The position numbers and the translations under genes were made by a program. Positions 63,494 to 64,000 of a DNA stretch of 64,000 bases are shown piece by piece. Location: positions 1 through 64,000 of the forward strand of contig CAYYOV010000013.1 of NCBI GenBank assembly GCA_964473365.1, read 5' to 3'. The stretch's first letter is position 1. Every line of letters starts with the position of its first letter. The notes below the pieces were generated by a model that saw nothing but the letters and a program-made list of their open reading frames with translations, was not told where the DNA came from and did no database searches. Source of the stretch: 2-02-FULL-55-14 sp964473365 (GTDB lineage: Bacteria > Bacteroidota > Ignavibacteria > UBA10030).

Positions 63494-63565
63494 TCATCCC
63501 GCAGTCAGCTCGTTCGTCCACAACCATTCAGAGCAACTCAATCATCGTCAATCAACAGTCACCCT

Positions 63566-63985
63566 ATGGCCATTGAACGTTCCCTCGCGATCCTCAAGCC
63601 GGATTGCGTCCGCAAGAACCTCCAGGGCGAGGTCATCGCCCGTATCCAGAAAGCCGGATTCAAGGTGCTCGGCATGAAGCAAATGCGTCTGTCGAAGGAA
63701 CAGGCCGGCGCATTCTACGCCGTTCACAAAGGTCGTCCGTTCTACGACGGACTCGTTGAATTCATGACAAGCGGTCCGTGCGTCCCGATCGCCCTCGAGA
63801 AGGAGAATTCGGTGGCCGATTTCCGAAAGCTCATCGGTGCGACCGACCCGAAAGAGGCTGCGGAGGGGACCATCCGCAAGCTGTTCGCCGACAACAAAGG
63901 CGAGAACATCGTCCATGGGTCTGATTCTCCGGAGAATGGACGGATCGAGGTCAGCTTCTTCTTCAGCGATTCTGAGCTGGTGTAG
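63566..63985 (+). CDS. ndk: Nucleoside diphosphate kinase
   Basis: Ndk transfers a phosphate between nucleoside triphosphates and diphosphates through a phospho-histidine. The 139-residue protein has RSLAILKPD at the start, the NPXXA-like substrate loop (GATDPKEAAEGTIRK) and active-site H117 in NIVHGSDS. The length is standard. It follows sucD by 72 bp; succinyl-CoA synthetase and Ndk can cooperate in nucleotide supply. It is the last gene of the window. Confidence 0.96.
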   Translation: MAIERSLAILKPDCVRKNLQGEVIARIQKAGFKVLGMKQMRLSKEQAGAFYAVHKGRPFYDGLVEFMTSGPCVPIALEKENSVADFRKLIGATDPKEAAEGTIRKLFADNKGENIVHGSDSPENGRIEVSFFFSDSELV

Positions 63986-64000
63986 CTCTCAGCTGGGCCC

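Overview
The window is about 60% GC bacterial chromosome, almost all coding. It contains a type IX secretion (T9SS) C-terminal sorting domain, a pyruvoyl-dependent arginine decarboxylase, PurS/PurQ-type purine synthesis, a fused alpha/beta 2-oxoacid dehydrogenase E1, a GbsR-type regulator and two promoters of TTG-N20-TATATT form. Together these point to the Bacteroidota/Chlorobiota (FCB) group, plausibly an Ignavibacteria- or Kapabacteria-like lineage. That placement is inference. The sequence is a scaffold with seven runs of exactly 100 N. Four are flanked by the same 55 bp on both sides, so they are unmerged contig overlaps with nothing missing. The other three (20272, 52515, 54295) hide real sequence.

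Region 1, 1-12152: surface polysaccharide synthesis. It holds two GT-B glycosyltransferases, a WecA-type/WbaP-type fusion initiator, UDP-GlcNAc 2-epimerase, a Dpm1-like GT2, a GT2 fused to a degenerate sugar-phosphate transferase, and a Wzx-like flippase. Between the last two sit accA, a YbgC-like thioesterase and a Trm112-like mini-protein. Region 2, 12313-14922: a DUF1385 membrane protein, prfA and tadA.

Region 3, 14919-33524, is the most unusual part. A membrane-bound histidine-kinase-like protein lacking an ATPase domain lies divergent to an NtrC-class sigma-54 activator. A consensus sigma-54 promoter (17070-17085) follows, then a colinear set of exported proteins: three DUF11-repeat proteins, a 1661-residue DUF11/SdrD/OmpA hybrid with two separate OmpA domains, a 1028-residue outer-membrane beta-barrel protein and a single-pass inner-membrane protein. 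I read this as a regulated cell-surface fibre or matrix system with its own envelope anchoring. None of the DUF11 proteins carries the T9SS sorting domain found elsewhere in the window.

Region 4, 33601-40190: a tRNA-Arg, then a leftward operon of GbsR/MarR regulator, LolA-like periplasmic protein, two FtsX/LolC-type permeases, LolD/MacB-type ATPase and outer-membrane porin-like protein, with a candidate operator upstream. A YbjQ-type protein and a cold-shock protein follow. Region 5, 40679-45161: tRNA-Arg, a GH35 beta-galactosidase with an SSS sugar symporter, and tRNA-Glu and tRNA-Gln separated and flanked by short repeats and palindromes.

Region 6, 45162-64000: housekeeping. It runs dut, an AI-2E-type permease and rsmI, then leftward smpB, tyrS, pyruvoyl arginine decarboxylase and a T9SS-secreted FG-GAP protein. 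Next is a 2-oxoacid dehydrogenase/lipoate cluster (lpd, lipB, E1, E2, lipA), followed by psd, pssA, purS, purQ, tatA, gatA, sucD with a histone-like tail, and ndk.
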